A DNA stretch of 64,000 nt from Rhizobium rhizogenes. GTDB taxonomy: Bacteria > Pseudomonadota > Alphaproteobacteria > Rhizobiales > Rhizobiaceae. The stretch spans positions 62,001-126,000 of the forward strand of contig NZ_CP019701.2 of NCBI RefSeq assembly GCF_002005205.3. The letters are read 5' to 3'. Of the stretch, positions 63,145-64,000 are shown piece after piece. The first letter of the stretch is position 1. Each line of letters opens with the position of its first letter. The translations under genes were made by a program, and so were the position numbers. The notes under the pieces were generated by a model. That model ran no database searches. It was not told the DNA's origin and saw nothing but the letters and a program-made list of their open reading frames with translations.

Positions 63145-63795
63145 CTACTGGCTGGCCCAGATGATACGGGCGATCCATTCCACATCGGCCATATCGAAGC
63201 TGCGGTTCGGATGCTCGGGGTTCAGCGACAGAAGCTCGATGTTCTTGGGGCTCTGCCGTGCCAGCACCTTGGCCATCACCTCGCCGTCACGGCTTTTAAG
63301 CACCACGCGGTCACCGCGCCGCACCTGCGCGCCGGGTTCCACGATGAGGATGTCGCCGTCTCGGTAAAGCGGCATCATGCTTTCCCCCTGCACTTCGAGT
63401 GCGTAGACACCCTGCTTGCGCTCGGGGGAGGAGGGGAACTCCACCACATCCCAGCCCTGGCCTGCCGGAAAGCCGCCATCATCGAAAAAACCGCCGGAGC
63501 CGGCCTGCGCGAAACCGAGAAGCGGGATGGCGTTGTCGGCGCCGGAAGGTTGCATCGCCTGCGCCCTGTTGAAGGCATAACCGAAAAACTGGTCGACGCT
63601 GGCTCCCGTCGCCTCCAGCACCTTGGAGACGGATTCCGTCGAAGGCCAGCGCTTGCGGCCATCCGGGCCGAAACGTTTCGACTTGTTGAACGAGGTGGGA
63701 TCGAGACCGGCACGCTTCGCCAGTGCCGAAGGTGTCAGTTCGTGGCGCTTGGCCAGCGTATCGATGGCGCTCCAGATCGTCTCGTGTGAAAGCAT
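63145..63795 (-). CDS. LexA-like S24 peptidase repressor
   Basis: A 216-residue regulator. Residues 8-70 contain an XRE-type helix-turn-helix (LTPSALAKRAGLDPTSFNKSKRF). Residues 90-216 form an S24/LexA-like autoprotease: Ser139 in GESMMPLYRDGD, Lys176 in EVMAKVLA (37 residues later as in LexA), and a possible Ala98-Gly99 cleavage site in FAQAGSGG. It is distinct from LexA, whose DNA-binding domain is a winged helix. The start at 63795 is chosen from the domain boundary; a longer frame to 63849 is not supported. Confidence 0.88.
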   Translation of the reverse strand: MLSHETIWSAIDTLAKRHELTPSALAKRAGLDPTSFNKSKRFGPDGRKRWPSTESVSKVLEATGASVDQFFGYAFNRAQAMQPSGADNAIPLLGFAQAGSGGFFDDGGFPAGQGWDVVEFPSSPERKQGVYALEVQGESMMPLYRDGDILIVEPGAQVRRGDRVVLKSRDGEVMAKVLARQSPKNIELLSLNPEHPNRSFDMADVEWIARIIWASQ

Positions 63796-63906
63796 GGTAG
63801 AAAGCCCGCAGATGGAGCCGGTGGCGGAAAGCTCCTGTCGTTTACCCACCGGAATCTAGACCATATCCGGCCTGGAGTAAAGAAAGGAAAGGAATAAAAT
63901 CCTTTC

Positions 63907-64000
63907 TTACGCCACCATGGCCGATGTATTTATCTTGGCGAGCTGGATGACGGCCTGCGTGCGGCTGTCGACCTTCAGTTTCAGCAGGATGGCGGAGACA
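63907..64000 (-). CDS. LuxR-type transcriptional regulator, C-terminal end only
   Basis: The last 31 codons of a gene that continues beyond the right edge. The visible end VSAILLKLKVDSRTQAVIQL with a short tail is the recognition helix and final helix of a LuxR/FixJ helix-turn-helix (typical pattern VSAILRKLxVxxRTQAV). Whether a receiver domain precedes it cannot be seen. Confidence 0.8.
   Translation of the reverse strand, partial: VSAILLKLKVDSRTQAVIQLAKINTSAMVA

Noticed and set aside
1..64000. CRISPR arrays, insertion sequences, prophage genes
   Set aside because: No regularly spaced repeat, transposase, integrase or structural phage gene was found. The S24 repressor is the only phage-like protein and stands alone.

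Overview
The window looks like a piece of the main chromosome of an alphaproteobacterium of the Rhizobiaceae, most probably an Agrobacterium of the A. tumefaciens complex. This is inferred from gene content and order (phoR-pstSCAB-phoU-phoB, argD-argF-hslO, GcrA, a SAM-II riboswitch on metZ, DUF930 and DUF982 proteins), from RirA-type IRO boxes, and from GC-rich codon use. No database search was possible. There is no insertion sequence, prophage, CRISPR array or rRNA operon. Three tRNA genes are present: Arg-ACG, Thr-CGU and Gly-CCC.

Layout. 1-3.6 kb: the end of a chemotaxis receptor and an orphan histidine kinase. 3.8 kb: tRNA-Arg, followed by a 550-base gap without a convincing gene. 4.4-7.2 kb: serine hydrolase, DUF930 protein, methyltransferase. 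7.3-12.5 kb: a complete ABC importer (ATPase, two permeases, binding protein) ending in a metallophosphoesterase, with a GntR-like operator in front. 12.7-22.7 kb: CoA-transferase, lipoprotein hydrolase, proline-racemase-family enzyme, pyrC, pyrE, a sugar kinase, two overlapping esterases, and a carbamoyltransferase paralogue that lacks the usual carbamoyl-phosphate motif. 22.8-26.3 kb: pgi and an acyl-CoA ligase on the minus strand.

26.5-33.9 kb is an iron region: fbpC, fbpA and fbpB (ferric ABC importer), a TonB-dependent receptor and an AraC regulator. Four TGA-N9-TCA boxes lie in front of fbpC, fbpA, the receptor and the regulator, which predicts one RirA-controlled unit. 34-35.4 kb holds four small genes (PRC-barrel protein, DUF982 protein, a 24-residue membrane peptide, a Pmp3/YqaE protein). 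Three of them have promoter candidates of the general-stress EcfG type. 35.5-38.9 kb: tRNA-Thr, an NMO-family flavoenzyme, an unknown membrane-anchored protein and ppk2. 39.2-47.1 kb is the phosphate regulon with Pho boxes upstream of phoR and pstS.

47.4-52.2 kb: gcrA with a dense cluster of GANTC methylation sites upstream, then argD-argF-hslO and apaG. 52.4-56.3 kb: metZ under a SAM-II riboswitch, a long-form dCTP deaminase, tRNA-Gly, aqpZ and a glycine-rich small membrane protein. 56.4-63.1 kb is a small polysaccharide locus: a GT2 enzyme with an N-terminal GspE/MshEN-like domain, an orphan binding protein, a flippase, an O-antigen-ligase-type protein and a deacetylase. The window closes with a LexA-like S24 repressor and the tail of a LuxR-type regulator.

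The most interesting items are the stress-peptide cluster, the GANTC cluster at gcrA, the four-box iron unit, the GT2 enzyme with a possible c-di-GMP input domain, and the motif-less carbamoyltransferase.
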